A DNA stretch of 64,000 nt, taken from NCBI RefSeq assembly GCF_024359545.1, contig NZ_JAKQZG010000008.1, positions 124,001 through 188,000 on the forward strand. The letters run 5' to 3'. The position numbers and the translations under genes were made by a program. The stretch comes from Jiella marina. GTDB taxonomy: Bacteria > Pseudomonadota > Alphaproteobacteria > Rhizobiales > Rhizobiaceae. Below the pieces are notes generated by a model. The model searched no databases. It was not told the DNA's origin and saw only the letters and a program-made list of their open reading frames with translations. Shown piece after piece: positions 10,611-20,124 of this stretch (the first letter of the stretch is position 1; each line of letters starts with the position of its first letter).

Positions 10611-11837
10611 GCGGATGTCATCATTCTGGGTGCCGGCATGGTCGGTGTCGGCGCGGCGCTGGCCCTGCAGGGGCGGGGAAAGGACGTGGTCATCGTCGAC
10701 CGGGGCAAGCCCGCGGGCGAGACGAGCTACGGCAATGCCGGAATCATCCAGATGGAAGCCGTCGAGCCCTATGCGATGCCGACCGATCTGGGCAGCATCG
10801 CCGAGATCGCCCTCAAGATCACCAACGACGTGGAATGGCGGTTCGGCTCCGTCATGTCTCAGACCAGGGCGCTTTGGGACTATTATCGCCTGTCCCATCC
10901 CAAGAGCCACCGGCAGATCGCCAGGACCTGGAGCCAGTTGATCCGGCGCTCCACCGCCGACCATGAGGGCTACATCGCAGCATCGCAATCCGAGGCGCTG
11001 ATCCGCCGCGAAGGCTTCTACCTCGCCTATCGCAAGCAGGACTCCATGAAAAAGGGCGTCGCCGAGGCCGAACGCCTCCACCGCGACTACGGCGTCAAGT
11101 CGACGGTTCTTGACGCTGCCGCGCTGATGGCCGCCGAGCCGGCGTTGAAGCCGGGCTTTCTCGGCGCCGTCCACTGGACCGAAAGCTGGACCTGCGCGAG
11201 TCCCGGCATGCTGACCGAGGCCTATGCCCGCCTGTTTCAGGAGCGCGGTGGCTCGATCCTGACCGGCAATGCACACACCCTCTGCCCGGACGGCTCCGGC
11301 TGGCAGGTGGATACGAAGGACGGTCTGGTCTCGGCGCCTCGCGTGGTCATCTGCCTGGGTCCCTGGTCGCCCGAATTCCTCGCCCGTTTCGGCTACAGGG
11401 TGCCGATGATCAAGAAGCGCGGCTACCACCAGCATTTCACCGGCGGCGGTCTCAAGCTGCCGATCATGGACAAGGCCAATGGCGCCGTACTCGCCCCGAT
11501 GAAGGATGGCCTGCGCATCACCACCGGCGCGGAGCTGACCGGCGTCGATGCCGGCCAGAAGCTCAACCAGATCCGCCGGGCCGAGCGCGGCGCGCGCGAA
11601 GTCCTCGATCTCGGCGATCCGGTCGAGCCGAAACCCTGGCACGGCGCTCGGCCCTGCATGCCGGACATGCTGCCTGTGGTCGGCGAAGCGCCCAATCACA
11701 AAGGGATCTGGTTGAATTTCGGTCATGGGCACCAGGGCTTCACCCTCGGTCCAACGACCGGGAACCTGCTGGCCGATGCGATGGACGGCCAGTCCGATCA
11801 GGTCATGGAAGCGGTGTCTCCAAGGCGGCTTGTGTGA
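10611..11837 (+). CDS. FAD-dependent D-amino acid dehydrogenase-like oxidoreductase (DadA family)
   Basis: DAO-family flavoenzyme. The FAD-binding beta-alpha-beta unit [17 protein letters not shown]...VVIVDR starts at once, followed by ETSYGNAG, the DadA-type active-site segment. The C-terminus has [17 protein letters not shown] and [17 protein letters not shown], closing the FAD fold. The frame is also open from an ATG at 10551, but the 20 extra residues are Arg-rich and unlike this family, so I prefer the in-frame TTG near 10611 behind an AGGATCGG stretch; this start is uncertain by a few codons. It lies 49 bases before ACC deaminase on the same strand, so the two probably form an operon acting on D-amino acids or related amines. 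Confidence 0.85.
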   Translation, partial: ADVIILGAGMVGVGAALALQGRGKDVVIVDRGKPAGETSYGNAGIIQMEAVEPYAMPTDLGSIAEIALKITNDVEWRFGSVMSQTRALWDYYRLSHPKSHRQIARTWSQLIRRSTADHEGYIAASQSEALIRREGFYLAYRKQDSMKKGVAEAERLHRDYGVKSTVLDAAALMAAEPALKPGFLGAVHWTESWTCASPGMLTEAYARLFQERGGSILTGNAHTLCPDGSGWQVDTKDGLVSAPRVVICLGPWSPEFLARFGYRVPMIKKRGYHQHFTGGGLKLPIMDKANGAVLAPMKDGLRITTGAELTGVDAGQKLNQIRRAERGAREVLDLGDPVEPKPWHGARPCMPDMLPVVGEAPNHKGIWLNFGHGHQGFTLGPTTGNLLADAMDGQSDQVMEAVSPRRLV

Positions 11838-11886
11838 TCGCGGCGACCGTTCAATGGTGCCGGGCAGATCGAATCGGAGTCTGCCC

Positions 11887-12900
11887 ATGCTGGAAAAATT
11901 CGAACGCTATCCCCTGACCTTCGGCCCGACGCCGATCGAGCGTCTGCCGCGCCTGAGCGAGGCTGTCGGCGGCAAGGTCGACATCTACGCCAAGCGCGAC
12001 GACTGCAATTCCGGCCTGGCCTTCGGCGGCAACAAGCTGAGGAAGCTCGAATATATCGTGCCGGACATTCTGGCGTCGGGTGCCGACACGCTGGTCTCCA
12101 TCGGCGGGGTGCAGTCGAACCACACCCGCATGGTGGCGGCGACTGCCGCAAAGCTCGGACTGAAATGCGTCGTCGTCCAGGAGAAATGGGTGCCGCACTA
12201 CGACGCGGTCTATGATCGGGTCGGCAACATCCTGCTCACCCGCCTGATGGGCGCGGATTCCCGTCTGGTGGAGGACGAGTTCGACATCGGCATCCGCCAG
12301 AGCTGGGAAGACGCCATGCAGTCGGTGCGCGATGCCGGCGGCAAGCCCTACGGCATTCCAGCGGGCGCCTCGGTCCACAAATATGGCGGCCTCGGCTATG
12401 TGGGCTTCGCCGAAGAGGTGCGGCAACAGGAAGCCGAACTCGGCTTCCAATTCGACTATGTGGTGGTCTGCGTCGTCACCGGCTCGACCTTCGCCGGAAT
12501 GGTGGTGGGCTTTGCCGCCGACGGCCGGGCCGATAAGGTCATCGGCATCGACGGTTCGGGAACGCTCGACCAGACCCGCGCCCAGGTGCGTGAAATCGTC
12601 GACAACACGGCCGAACTCGTCGAACTCGGGCGGACGATTGCGGACGAGGAGATCGTCATCAATCCCGATTACGCCTATCCCGCCTATGGCGTGCCGAGCG
12701 AGGAGACCAATGCCGCGATCCGGCTCGCGGCACGCACCGAGGCGATGATCACCGATCCGGTCTATGAAGGGAAATCCATGCAGGGGATGATCGACCTAGC
12801 AAAGAAGGGTTTTTTCCCCGAAGGCTCGAAGGTGCTCTATGCCCATCTCGGCGGCGCGCCGGCGATCAACGGCTACAGCTACTACTACCGCGAGGGCTGA
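11887..12900 (+). CDS. acdS: 1-aminocyclopropane-1-carboxylate (ACC) deaminase
   Basis: PLP enzyme that converts the plant ethylene precursor ACC to 2-oxobutyrate and ammonia. It has 337 residues, matching the usual 337-338. The start [14 protein letters not shown] is conserved, and GGAG lies upstream. PLP lysine is K50 in [11 protein letters not shown]77-N78 of VQSNHT are present. Y293-E294 in DPVYEGKS and L321 in YAHLGG correspond, one residue offset, to the Glu295/Leu322 pair that separates true ACC deaminases from D-cysteine desulfhydrases. The gene converges on and overlaps the last 16 bases of the ABC ATPase gene. Such enzymes also act on some D-amino acids, which fits the upstream DadA-like gene. 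Confidence 0.95.
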   Translation: MLEKFERYPLTFGPTPIERLPRLSEAVGGKVDIYAKRDDCNSGLAFGGNKLRKLEYIVPDILASGADTLVSIGGVQSNHTRMVAATAAKLGLKCVVVQEKWVPHYDAVYDRVGNILLTRLMGADSRLVEDEFDIGIRQSWEDAMQSVRDAGGKPYGIPAGASVHKYGGLGYVGFAEEVRQQEAELGFQFDYVVVCVVTGSTFAGMVVGFAADGRADKVIGIDGSGTLDQTRAQVREIVDNTAELVELGRTIADEEIVINPDYAYPAYGVPSEETNAAIRLAARTEAMITDPVYEGKSMQGMIDLAKKGFFPEGSKVLYAHLGGAPAINGYSYYYREG

Positions 12901-13916
12901 GCCTCGGGCTCCGATCCCGATTGCGCCATCCGCATCGCCTCCTCGGCAAAGAGGCAGGCGGCGCGGTGATCCGGTGCGACCGGGTCGAGCGGCGGTACCG
13001 TCTCTGCGCAGGCCTCACGGGCGATCGGACAGCGGGTGTGGAAGACGCACCCCGAGGGCGGATTGACGGGCGAGGGGGGATCGCCCTTGATCACGATCCG
13101 TCCGCGCTGGCGCGCGATCTTTGGATCCGGGATCGGGGCCGCCGAAAGCAGCGCCTGGGTGTAGGGATGAACGGGGTTGGCAAAGACCTCGCGCCGCGGC
13201 CCGAGTTCGACGATCCGCCCGAGATAAAGAACCAGGATCCGGTCCGAGACCAGGCGTACGACCGACAGGTCGTGGCTGATGAAGATCAGCGTCAGGCCGA
13301 GCCGTTTCTTCAGTCGTTTGAGCAAGCTCACGATCTGCGCCTGGATCGAGACGTCGAGGGCGGAGACCGGCTCGTCGCAGACGATGAGCTTGGGCTCGGT
13401 GACGATCGCCCGGGCGATGCCGATCCGCTGGGCCTGACCGCCGGAAAATTCGTGCGGATAGCGGTTCGCCATCTGCGGCGCGAGGCCGACCTCCTCCATC
13501 ACCGTCTGGACGCGCTCGCGCCGTTCTTTCCGGGACAGTTCCGGATTCGAGACCCGCAAAGGCTCGGCGATGATGTCGGCGACGGTCATGCGCGGATCGA
13601 GGGAGGCGATCGGGTCCTGGAAGATGATCGACAGGTCGCGCCGGGCCTTGCGCATGTCGCGCGGCGACAGATCGCGCAGATTGTGGCCCTGCCAGACGAT
13701 GCGGCCTTCCGTGGGCTCGATCAGTCGCAGGATCGAGCGGCCGAGGGTGGATTTACCGCAGCCCGATTCCCCGACGATGCCGAGCGTCTCGCCCTTGGCG
13801 AGGTCGAAAGAAACATCGTTGACGGCCTTCAGCTCATGCGACGCGGAAAAGGGTGTTCGACCCGGAAGTTCGAAGATCGTCGAAAGATGCTCGACCGAGA
13901 GGAGCGTCTCAGCCAT
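12885..13916 (-). CDS. Oligopeptide/dipeptide ABC transporter ATP-binding protein (DppF/OppF type)
   Basis: ATPase of a peptide importer, 343 residues from the ATG at 13916 ([12 protein letters not shown]). Walker [10 protein letters not shown], signature [14 protein letters not shown], Walker [13 protein letters not shown] and the H-loop FISHDLSVV are intact. The C-terminal peptide-transporter extension with [13 protein letters not shown] carries cysteines typical of Opp/Dpp ATPases. It is the last gene of oppA-dppBCDF. Its start overlaps the previous gene by eight bases, and its end overlaps the convergent acdS by 16 bases. Confidence 0.93.
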   Translation of the reverse strand: MAETLLSVEHLSTIFELPGRTPFSASHELKAVNDVSFDLAKGETLGIVGESGCGKSTLGRSILRLIEPTEGRIVWQGHNLRDLSPRDMRKARRDLSIIFQDPIASLDPRMTVADIIAEPLRVSNPELSRKERRERVQTVMEEVGLAPQMANRYPHEFSGGQAQRIGIARAIVTEPKLIVCDEPVSALDVSIQAQIVSLLKRLKKRLGLTLIFISHDLSVVRLVSDRILVLYLGRIVELGPRREVFANPVHPYTQALLSAAPIPDPKIARQRGRIVIKGDPPSPVNPPSGCVFHTRCPIAREACAETVPPLDPVAPDHRAACLFAEEAMRMAQSGSEPEAQPSR

Positions 13917-14922
13917 GGGCAGCCTCTTGAGCGGCCTCGGTGCCGGCCGTCTCGTCGATGAAGGGGAACCAGCAGGCCGCCTGCCGGCCTGGCGCAACCT
14001 CGGCCAGCGGCGGGCGCTCGCGCCGGCAACGGTCCTCGACGAAGCGGCAGCGGGGATGGAAAGGACAGCCAGTCGGCGGGCGAATGAGATCCGGCGGCCG
14101 CCCGGGGATCGGCTCGACCGCTTCCACATCCTGATCCGGCCGGGGGATCGAGCGCATCAGCGCCGCGGTATAGGGCATGGCGGGACGGGCGAACAGTTCG
14201 CTGGCCTCCGCCTCCTCGACGATCCGGCCCGCATACATCACTGCCACCCGATCCGCGATGCCGGCGACGACGCCGAGATCATGGGTGATGAGGACCAGTG
14301 CCGTGCCGGATTCGGCGATGAGATCGCGAAACAGATCGAGGATCTGCGCCTGGATCGTGACGTCGAGTGCGGTGGTCGGCTCGTCGGCGACGATCAGTTT
14401 CGGCCGGCACAGAAGTGCCATGGCGATGACCACGCGCTGGCGCATGCCACCGGACAACTGATGGGGATATTGTTCGATCCGCCGCTCGGCCTCGGGAATG
14501 CCCACCCGCTTCATGATGGCGAGCGCCTCGGCATTGGCCTCGCGCCGGGAAAGCCCGCGATGAACGGTGAGCGTCTCGGCGAGCTGCTTCCTGATCTTCA
14601 TCGCGGGGTTGAGCGCTGTCATCGGGTCCTGAAACACCATCGCCATGTCGCGCCCGCGGATCTGGTCGAGCATGCGCGGGCTGAGACCGAGCAGGTCGCG
14701 ACCTTCGAGCTTGGCTTCGCCGCTGGTCGTCGCGTTTCTCGCCAGCAGGCCGAAGACACCATTGAAGGTCTGGCTCTTGCCGGAGCCCGACTCGCCCACC
14801 ACCGCAAGCACCTCGCCGGGCTGGACGCCGAGATCGAGACCGTTGACGGCCCGGACCGTGCCGTCCGGCGTCGCGAAGGAGATCGCGTAATCCCTGAGGG
14901 CGAGGAGGGGCGCGTCGCGCAT
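13909..14922 (-). CDS. Oligopeptide/dipeptide ABC transporter ATP-binding protein (DppD/OppD type)
   Basis: 337 residues from the ATG at 14922 ([16 protein letters not shown]). Walker [10 protein letters not shown], signature [15 protein letters not shown], Walker [13 protein letters not shown] and the H-loop LITHDLGVV are intact; the C-terminal [14 protein letters not shown] extension is typical of peptide/nickel transporter ATPases. It partners the DppF-type subunit to power import. Start and preceding stop overlap as TGATG. A serine-to-glutamine change follows the Walker lysine (GKSQ), common in this subfamily. Confidence 0.93.
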   Translation of the reverse strand: MRDAPLLALRDYAISFATPDGTVRAVNGLDLGVQPGEVLAVVGESGSGKSQTFNGVFGLLARNATTSGEAKLEGRDLLGLSPRMLDQIRGRDMAMVFQDPMTALNPAMKIRKQLAETLTVHRGLSRREANAEALAIMKRVGIPEAERRIEQYPHQLSGGMRQRVVIAMALLCRPKLIVADEPTTALDVTIQAQILDLFRDLIAESGTALVLITHDLGVVAGIADRVAVMYAGRIVEEAEASELFARPAMPYTAALMRSIPRPDQDVEAVEPIPGRPPDLIRPPTGCPFHPRCRFVEDRCRRERPPLAEVAPGRQAACWFPFIDETAGTEAAQEAAHG

Positions 14923-15839
14923 CACCGGTCCTTCGGGTCGAAGGCGTCGCGGAGGCCGTCGCCGATGAAGGCGAGCGACAGGAGGAGGCTGACGAGGACG
15001 GCGCCAGGAAACAGGAGGAGCCAGGGCATGACTTCCAGAACGTCGGTGCCTTCGGCGATCAGCGTGCCGAGGGAGGTCAGGGGCTCCTGCACGCCGAAGC
15101 CGAGATAGGAGAGGAAGCTTTCTGTGATGACGATCTCCGGCACCGTCAGCGTCGCGTAGATGACGACCGGGCCGACGAGATTGGGCACGATGTGGCGCAG
15201 GATGATCGGGAAGGTGGAAACGCCGGAGGCGCGGGCGGCCTCGATGAATTCGCGTTCCTTCAAAGAAAGCGTCTGGCCGCGCACGATCCGCGCCATGGTG
15301 AGCCATTCCAGAAGGCCGATCGCGGCGAAGAGCAGGAAGACGTTCCGCCCGAACATCACCATCAGGAGAATGACGAAGAGAATGTAGGGAAGCGCGTACA
15401 TGACATCGACGAAGCGCATCATCGCCTGGTCGATGCGCCCGCCGAGGAAGCCCGAGGTCGCGCCGTAGAGGACGCCGACGATGACCGAGACGGTGGTGGC
15501 GATGAGCGCGACGGTGAGCGAGATGCGCGTGCCGTAGAGGGTGCGGGCGAGCAGATCGCGGCCGTTCTGGTCGGTGCCGAAATAGTGGCCGCTCTCGATC
15601 GAGGGCGGCGCGCGAAAGGCCGACCAGTCCGGCGTTTCGTAGTCATAGGGGATGAAAAAGGGACCAAAGATCGCCGCCAGCACGATGAAGGCGAGCACGA
15701 AGAGCGAGACCACCGCCGCCTTGTTCGCCCTGAGCCGTCGCATGGCGTCGCGGGTCAGCGAACGCGGCTTGCCCCTCGGCATCTCGCGATCGAGGAAGGC
15801 GTCTTCCAGCGCTTCGCGCTTGCCGGCATAGAGCGTCAT
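14922..15839 (-). CDS. Peptide ABC transporter permease (DppC/OppC type)
   Basis: Inner-membrane permease of 305 residues. After a charged N-terminus containing RDAMRRLRANKAAVVSL, typical of OppC, there are about six helices. The EAA loop EFIEAARASGVSTFPIILRHIVPNLVGPVV (near residues 205-235) is the ATPase contact site. The periplasmic FGTDQNGRDLLAR segment (near 95) is a strong family signature. Its stop overlaps the dppD start. Confidence 0.94.
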   Translation of the reverse strand: MTLYAGKREALEDAFLDREMPRGKPRSLTRDAMRRLRANKAAVVSLFVLAFIVLAAIFGPFFIPYDYETPDWSAFRAPPSIESGHYFGTDQNGRDLLARTLYGTRISLTVALIATTVSVIVGVLYGATSGFLGGRIDQAMMRFVDVMYALPYILFVILLMVMFGRNVFLLFAAIGLLEWLTMARIVRGQTLSLKEREFIEAARASGVSTFPIILRHIVPNLVGPVVIYATLTVPEIVITESFLSYLGFGVQEPLTSLGTLIAEGTDVLEVMPWLLLFPGAVLVSLLLSLAFIGDGLRDAFDPKDR

Positions 15840-16759
15840 CTCGTGCGGACCTTCGGATCGAGCCAGGCATAGGCGAGGTCGACGAGAAGGTTCAGGACCA
15901 CGATCAGCACCATGTAGAAGATGACCGTGCCGAGCACCATGCCGTAGTCGCGGTTGAGCGCGGCGTTAATGAAGTATCGCCCGATGCCGGGAATCCCGAA
16001 GATCTGTTCGACCACGATCGAGCCGGTGAGGAGATAGCCGGCGGCGGGGCCGAGATAGGAGACCACGGGGGTAAGCGCCGGCCTGAGCGCATGGCCGATG
16101 ACGGTGCGGCGCCTGCCGATCCCCTTGGCGGTCGCGGTCTTGATGAAGTTGGCGTTCAGCGTCTCGATCATCGAGCCGCGCATCAGCCGCGATATGCGGG
16201 CGATATGCGGCAGGGCGAGAACGATCACCGGCATGATCAGATAGGGCAGCGATCCGTCGCCCCAGCCGCCGACCGGAAGCCAGTCGAGCTTGACGCCGAA
16301 GATCAGCTGCAGGATCGGCGCGACGAGGAAATTCGGCACGACGAGGCCGGTGATGACGACCGCCGCGATCCCATAGTCCGCCCACCGGTTCTGATAGAGC
16401 GCTCCGCAGACGCCGGAGATCACGCCCGCGACCATGGCCAGCAGGAAGGCGGAGCCCCCGACAATCAGCGTATAGGGCAGGCCGATCGCGATCTGCTGGG
16501 CGACGGTGAAGTCCTTGGTGGTGAAGGATGGCCCGAGATCGAACTGAGCAAGACGGCCGAGATAGCGCAGATACTGGACGATCAGCGTATCGTCCAAATG
16601 GTAGTAGGCCCTGAGATTGGCGAGCACCGCCGGCGGCAGCGCCCGCTCCTGATCGAACGGCCCACCCGGCGCCAGCCGCAGGATGAAGAAACAGGCGGTG
16701 ATCGCGATCAGAAGGACCGGGATCGTAGAAAGCAGGCGGAAGGTCGCGTAGCGGAGCAT
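15836..16759 (-). CDS. Peptide ABC transporter permease (DppB/OppB type)
   Basis: 307 residues from the ATG at 16759, starting with the first membrane helix (MLRYATFRLLSTIPVLLIAITACFFILRLAPGGPFD), which matches the family start; an upstream extension of about 40 residues would cross the palindromic repeats and is rejected. The EAA region is NFIKTATAKGIGRRRTVIGHALRPALTPV (near 200). The four-base overlap with the next permease shows coupling. It is separated from the binding-protein gene by 300 bases holding an inverted repeat pair. Confidence 0.93.
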   Translation of the reverse strand: MLRYATFRLLSTIPVLLIAITACFFILRLAPGGPFDQERALPPAVLANLRAYYHLDDTLIVQYLRYLGRLAQFDLGPSFTTKDFTVAQQIAIGLPYTLIVGGSAFLLAMVAGVISGVCGALYQNRWADYGIAAVVITGLVVPNFLVAPILQLIFGVKLDWLPVGGWGDGSLPYLIMPVIVLALPHIARISRLMRGSMIETLNANFIKTATAKGIGRRRTVIGHALRPALTPVVSYLGPAAGYLLTGSIVVEQIFGIPGIGRYFINAALNRDYGMVLGTVIFYMVLIVVLNLLVDLAYAWLDPKVRTR

Positions 16760-16849
16760 CGGGTGTTTACGATGTCGACGCGGATATCGCCGCAAAGTGC
16801 CGCATGAACTGACGTTGGCGCCCGCGAGTACCCCCCTCTGCCTGCCGGC

Positions 16850-16872
16850 ATCTCCCCCGCAAGGGGGGAGAT
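16850..16872. repeat. Palindromic intergenic repeat, copy 1
   Basis: A 23-base near-palindrome of C-run and G-run arms (ATCTCCCCC ... GGGGGGAGAT). It is the exact reverse complement of the second copy at 16901-16923. The preceding flank (about 16831-16849) is also C-rich with CTGCCGG, as in short palindromic elements I recall from rhizobial genomes. The gap is 28 bases, so the pair can fold into one large hairpin. Confidence 0.8.
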
Positions 16873-16900
16873 CGATCGTCATCGACGCTGGCTCCCACCA

Positions 16901-16923
16901 ATCTCCCCCCTTGCGGGGGAGAT
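16901..16923. repeat. Palindromic intergenic repeat, copy 2 (inverted)
   Basis: Exact reverse complement of the repeat at 16850-16872, so the two copies form a head-to-head pair like a BIME. It lies between the binding-protein gene and the permease genes of the peptide importer. The rest of the 300-base interval (16760-17059) shows no gene. Confidence 0.8.
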
Positions 16924-17059
16924 TTCACAAAGTGACAGAGGCGGGTATTCGGCGAGACTACCAGAGACTCGTTCGAAGATGACGTATCTCCGTCGAGGCC
17001 ACGTCCGGCAGGATCACGAACCGAGTGAAGTGGCAGAGCGGCCAAACCCCACACGCCGC

Positions 17060-18664
17060 TTACTCCTCCAGCGACATGTACCGCGTGCGGTGCTTGTCGA
17101 AGACGTTGTCTTCGAAGCCCTTCACCTTCGGCGAGACGATGTTCTCCGAGAGGTAATAGTAGATCGGCAGCGCTGCGGAATCGTCGAGCGCGATCTGTTC
17201 GGCTTCCTTCAGCACCTTTCCGCGCTCTTCCAGGTCCTGCATGCTGGAAGCCTGGTCGAGAAGCTTGTTGTATGTCTCGTTCGACCAGCGCCCGTAATTC
17301 ATCTCGACACCGGATTTCAGGAGGTCGAGGAAATTGATCGGGTCGTTATAGTCGGCGAGCCAGCCCGCCCGCGCCGTCTCGAAATCGCCGGCGCGCAGAT
17401 CGGCGTAGTGGACTTTCACCTCGGCATTGTTCAGTTCGACATTGACGCCGAGCGGCTTCCACATTGCGGCGACGGCGACCGCGGCGCGCTTGTGGTTCTC
17501 GTTGGTGTTGTAACGGAGCACGACGTTCAGCGGATTGTCCGGCCCGTAGCCGGCCTCAGAGAGAAGCGTCTTCGCCTCCTCCACCCGCTCGCCATAGGGC
17601 ATGTCGGCCCATTCCACCCTGGCGCCGTCCTCCGGATAGTTGGCCATGCCCGGCGGCACCCAGCCATAGGCCGGTGGCTCGCCGGTGCCGAGCACCTGCG
17701 GCCCGATCACCTGGCGGTTGACGGCCATCGAGAGCGCCTTGCGGACATCGGCATTGTCGAAGGGCGGCTTGGAGGTGTTGAAGACGTAGTAGTAGAGGCC
17801 GGCGAAGGGGACGACATGGGCCTGGCCCGGCAGGTTCTCCTCGATGAAGGCGAACTGGTCCTTCGGGAAGTCGGTCATCCAGTCGATCTCGCCGGCGCGG
17901 TAGCGCTTGAAGCCGGCGGAATTGTCTTCCATCGAGAGAAAGCGCACGCCGTCGATCTGAAGATCGTCGACGCCGTACCATTCCTCGTTCTTCGCCGTCA
18001 GCACGTGGCTGCCCGGCACCCACTCCACCGGCTTGTAGGGGCCGTTGGTGACGATCGTGCCGATCTGCACCCAGTCGTCCGGGTTCGTCTCGATGAGATG
18101 CTTCGGCACGGGATACGCGGTGTAATGGGTCAGCGCGCCGAGGAAATAGGGGGTCGGCCGCTCCAGGGTGATCTCCAGCGTCTTGTCGTCGATCGCCCTG
18201 ACGCCGAGCTGGGAGAGATCCTCGATCTTGCCGGTGTTGATCGCCTCCGCATTCTTGATCGGATATTGCAGATAGGCGTATTGCGCGGCGGTTTTCGGGG
18301 CCTGCAGCCGGCGGAAGGCATAGACGAAATCCTCCGCCGTCACCGGCTCTCCGTCCGACCATCGGGCGTCTTCCCGCAGATGGAAGGTGTAGGTTAGCCC
18401 GTCGTCGGAGATCTCGTGGCTTTCGGCCTGGCCGGCCACGGGCTTGGCCTTCGGATCCTCGGTCATCAGGCCTTCATAGATGTCGCCGGCGACGCGGTCC
18501 TCCCAGTCGCCGGAGAGCTTGTGCGGATCGAGCGAGGTGACGTCACCGCCATTGTAGACGACCATGTCGGCCGCCTCCGCGCGTCCGGAGTCGAGGGCCG
18601 TGCCCGTCAGGAAAATGGCGGAAAGCGCCAGGGCGCCTGCGAAGCTTCTCAGAGCGATAGTCAT
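17060..18664 (-). CDS. Periplasmic oligopeptide-binding protein (OppA family)
   Basis: Family 5 extracellular solute-binding protein, 534 residues, with signal peptide MTIALRSFAGALALSAIFLTG...AEA-AD. Family signatures include the start VVYNGGDVTSLDPHKLSGDWEDRVAGDIYEGL, LTYTFHLREDARWSDGEPVTAEDFVYAFRR (near 90-120) and NGPYKPVEW (near 215). The arrangement resembles OppA/MppA rather than DppA, suggesting tri- or oligopeptides or murein peptides. It is the first gene of the operon; the inverted repeats lie downstream of it. Confidence 0.93.
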   Translation of the reverse strand: MTIALRSFAGALALSAIFLTGTALDSGRAEAADMVVYNGGDVTSLDPHKLSGDWEDRVAGDIYEGLMTEDPKAKPVAGQAESHEISDDGLTYTFHLREDARWSDGEPVTAEDFVYAFRRLQAPKTAAQYAYLQYPIKNAEAINTGKIEDLSQLGVRAIDDKTLEITLERPTPYFLGALTHYTAYPVPKHLIETNPDDWVQIGTIVTNGPYKPVEWVPGSHVLTAKNEEWYGVDDLQIDGVRFLSMEDNSAGFKRYRAGEIDWMTDFPKDQFAFIEENLPGQAHVVPFAGLYYYVFNTSKPPFDNADVRKALSMAVNRQVIGPQVLGTGEPPAYGWVPPGMANYPEDGARVEWADMPYGERVEEAKTLLSEAGYGPDNPLNVVLRYNTNENHKRAAVAVAAMWKPLGVNVELNNAEVKVHYADLRAGDFETARAGWLADYNDPINFLDLLKSGVEMNYGRWSNETYNKLLDQASSMQDLEERGKVLKEAEQIALDDSAALPIYYYLSENIVSPKVKGFEDNVFDKHRTRYMSLEE

Positions 18665-18795
18665 GCGCGTATCCGCTTCATCGTTGCCAGGAATGCTTCC
18701 GAACGGTCTATGCCGTTTCGGTCCTTTAAGATGAAGCTAGAGACGATCCGGTAGCCGACAACAAGTCGCCATGCCCATGTTTCAAGCAGGTTTGA

Positions 18796-18837
18796 TGAAA
18801 AGCCTAAAAAGCAAACGTCCGACCCAAGGGCCGGACG
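18796..18837 (-). terminator. Intrinsic terminator after cysH
   Basis: Stem CGTCCG-A-CCC / GGG-C-CGGACG at 18816-18837 (one mismatch, AA loop) is followed on the minus strand by a T-rich tail read from 18815 down to 18796. It lies 28 bases after the cysH stop and would end the sulfur operon. Confidence 0.75.
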
Positions 18838-18865
18838 CTCCAATCGCGTAAAGGGCTGATATCGC

Positions 18866-19612
18866 TCAGATGCCGGCGCCGTCGCTGACCGTCGTGCGGT
18901 CCGGCACGTGAAGGCCGCATTCGCGCTTGGTATCGTCCTCCCACCACCAGCGGCCGGCACGCTCCGGCTCGCCGGGTTGCAGGGCGCGCGTGCAGGGCGC
19001 GCAGCCGATCGACAGGAAGCCCTTGGCGTGAAGCGCGTTCACCGGCACGCCGTGATCGTCGTTGAAATGGGCGATCCGCTCGCGCGAATGGTCGAGCAGG
19101 GGGTTCGCCTTGATCAGCTTCTTCTGCGTCTCGTAGCTGGCGAACGGCATCGACAGCCGGTTCTGGGACTGATCGCCGCGAAGCCCGGTGACCCAGGCGG
19201 CCGCCCCTTCCAGCGCACGACCGAGCGGCTCGATCTTGCGCACGCCGCAGCAGGCCAGCCGGAACTCCTTGGCGTAATAGAAGCCATCAATGCCCTGCTC
19301 GTCGATCAGGGTTTCGAGTGCTTCGGCCTGGGGGTACTTCGCGTGGATGCGCTTGCCGTATTTCTCCTCCGTCTCTCGCCAGAGCGTGTAGGTCTCGGGA
19401 AACAGCCGGCCAGTGTCGAGCGTGACGACGTCGATCTTCAGATTGTTGGCGAAGATCAGATGGGTCAGCATCTGGTCCTCGAGGCCGAGGCTGGTGGTGA
19501 AGACGATGCGCCCCTTCACTTTGTCGCGCAGGCTTTCCAGCCGTTCGAGCGGCGTCAGTTGCGCGAACTCGGCGTCGAGGGTCTCGGCAAGCAGTTTCGG
19601 ATCCTGAATCAC
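18866..19612 (-). CDS. cysH: Assimilatory adenylylsulfate (APS) reductase
   Basis: Reduces activated sulfate to sulfite in the cytoplasm. It has 248 residues from a GTG at 19612 that overlaps the previous stop as GTGA; a longer frame exists upstream but runs back through that gene. The paired cysteines CCGVRK (near 130) and CAPC (near 218) are the four ligands of the 4Fe-4S cluster that marks APS reductases rather than PAPS reductases; the C-terminal RECGLH holds the catalytic cysteine. The pyrophosphate-binding-like FTTSLGLEDQ segment is near residue 40. Confidence 0.93.
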   Translation of the reverse strand: MIQDPKLLAETLDAEFAQLTPLERLESLRDKVKGRIVFTTSLGLEDQMLTHLIFANNLKIDVVTLDTGRLFPETYTLWRETEEKYGKRIHAKYPQAEALETLIDEQGIDGFYYAKEFRLACCGVRKIEPLGRALEGAAAWVTGLRGDQSQNRLSMPFASYETQKKLIKANPLLDHSRERIAHFNDDHGVPVNALHAKGFLSIGCAPCTRALQPGEPERAGRWWWEDDTKRECGLHVPDRTTVSDGAGI

Positions 19613-20124
19613 GGGCGTGCCCCTTTGCGTGCGGCGCGGCGCTTCTCGAGGATGCTCAATCCCTCGCCGTACCCCGATTGATAGAAATCGGTGATCGTGT
19701 CCTTGGCTTCCATCCATTGCTGGACGGGTTGGCGGTTCGTCATGGTCTCGGGCAGTTCGACCTCGTCGAAGCCGCATTGGAGCGCATCGGTGAACTGGTC
19801 GGCGATCAGTGGACCGGAGGCACGCAACCGGCCGGCAAAGCCCTCCCGCTTGACCCGCCGGGCGAGCGAAAAGCCGCGTCCGTCGGAAAATCCGGGAAAC
19901 TCGATGGCAATCAGCGAGGCTTGAGCGAGATAGGGCACGAGGTCCTCGATCGGCATGGAGCCGGGGACCGAGAGGCCGAAATCCGTGCCCGGTTTCGCGA
20001 CCACATATTCGTCCACGAGGCTTGCCGGGATCAGCGGAATTCCGTCCGCTTCAAACGCAGTTTCCAGCGTGTCGGCGCGGACGTAAGCGTCGGCGATCTC
20101 CCCCTTTTTGGTGATGACGGTCAT
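19609..20124 (-). CDS. DUF934 protein, sulfite-reduction partner
   Basis: 171 residues of the DUF934 family, which is almost always found between cysI and cysH in alphaproteobacteria and is thought to support sulfite reduction; its biochemistry is not settled. Visible conserved parts are LIAIEFPGFSDGRGFSLARRVKREGFAGRLRASGPLIADQ and the CGFDEVELPE stretch. It overlaps cysI by ATGA and cysH by GTGA, so all three are translationally coupled. Confidence 0.9.
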   Translation of the reverse strand: MTVITKKGEIADAYVRADTLETAFEADGIPLIPASLVDEYVVAKPGTDFGLSVPGSMPIEDLVPYLAQASLIAIEFPGFSDGRGFSLARRVKREGFAGRLRASGPLIADQFTDALQCGFDEVELPETMTNRQPVQQWMEAKDTITDFYQSGYGEGLSILEKRRAARKGARP

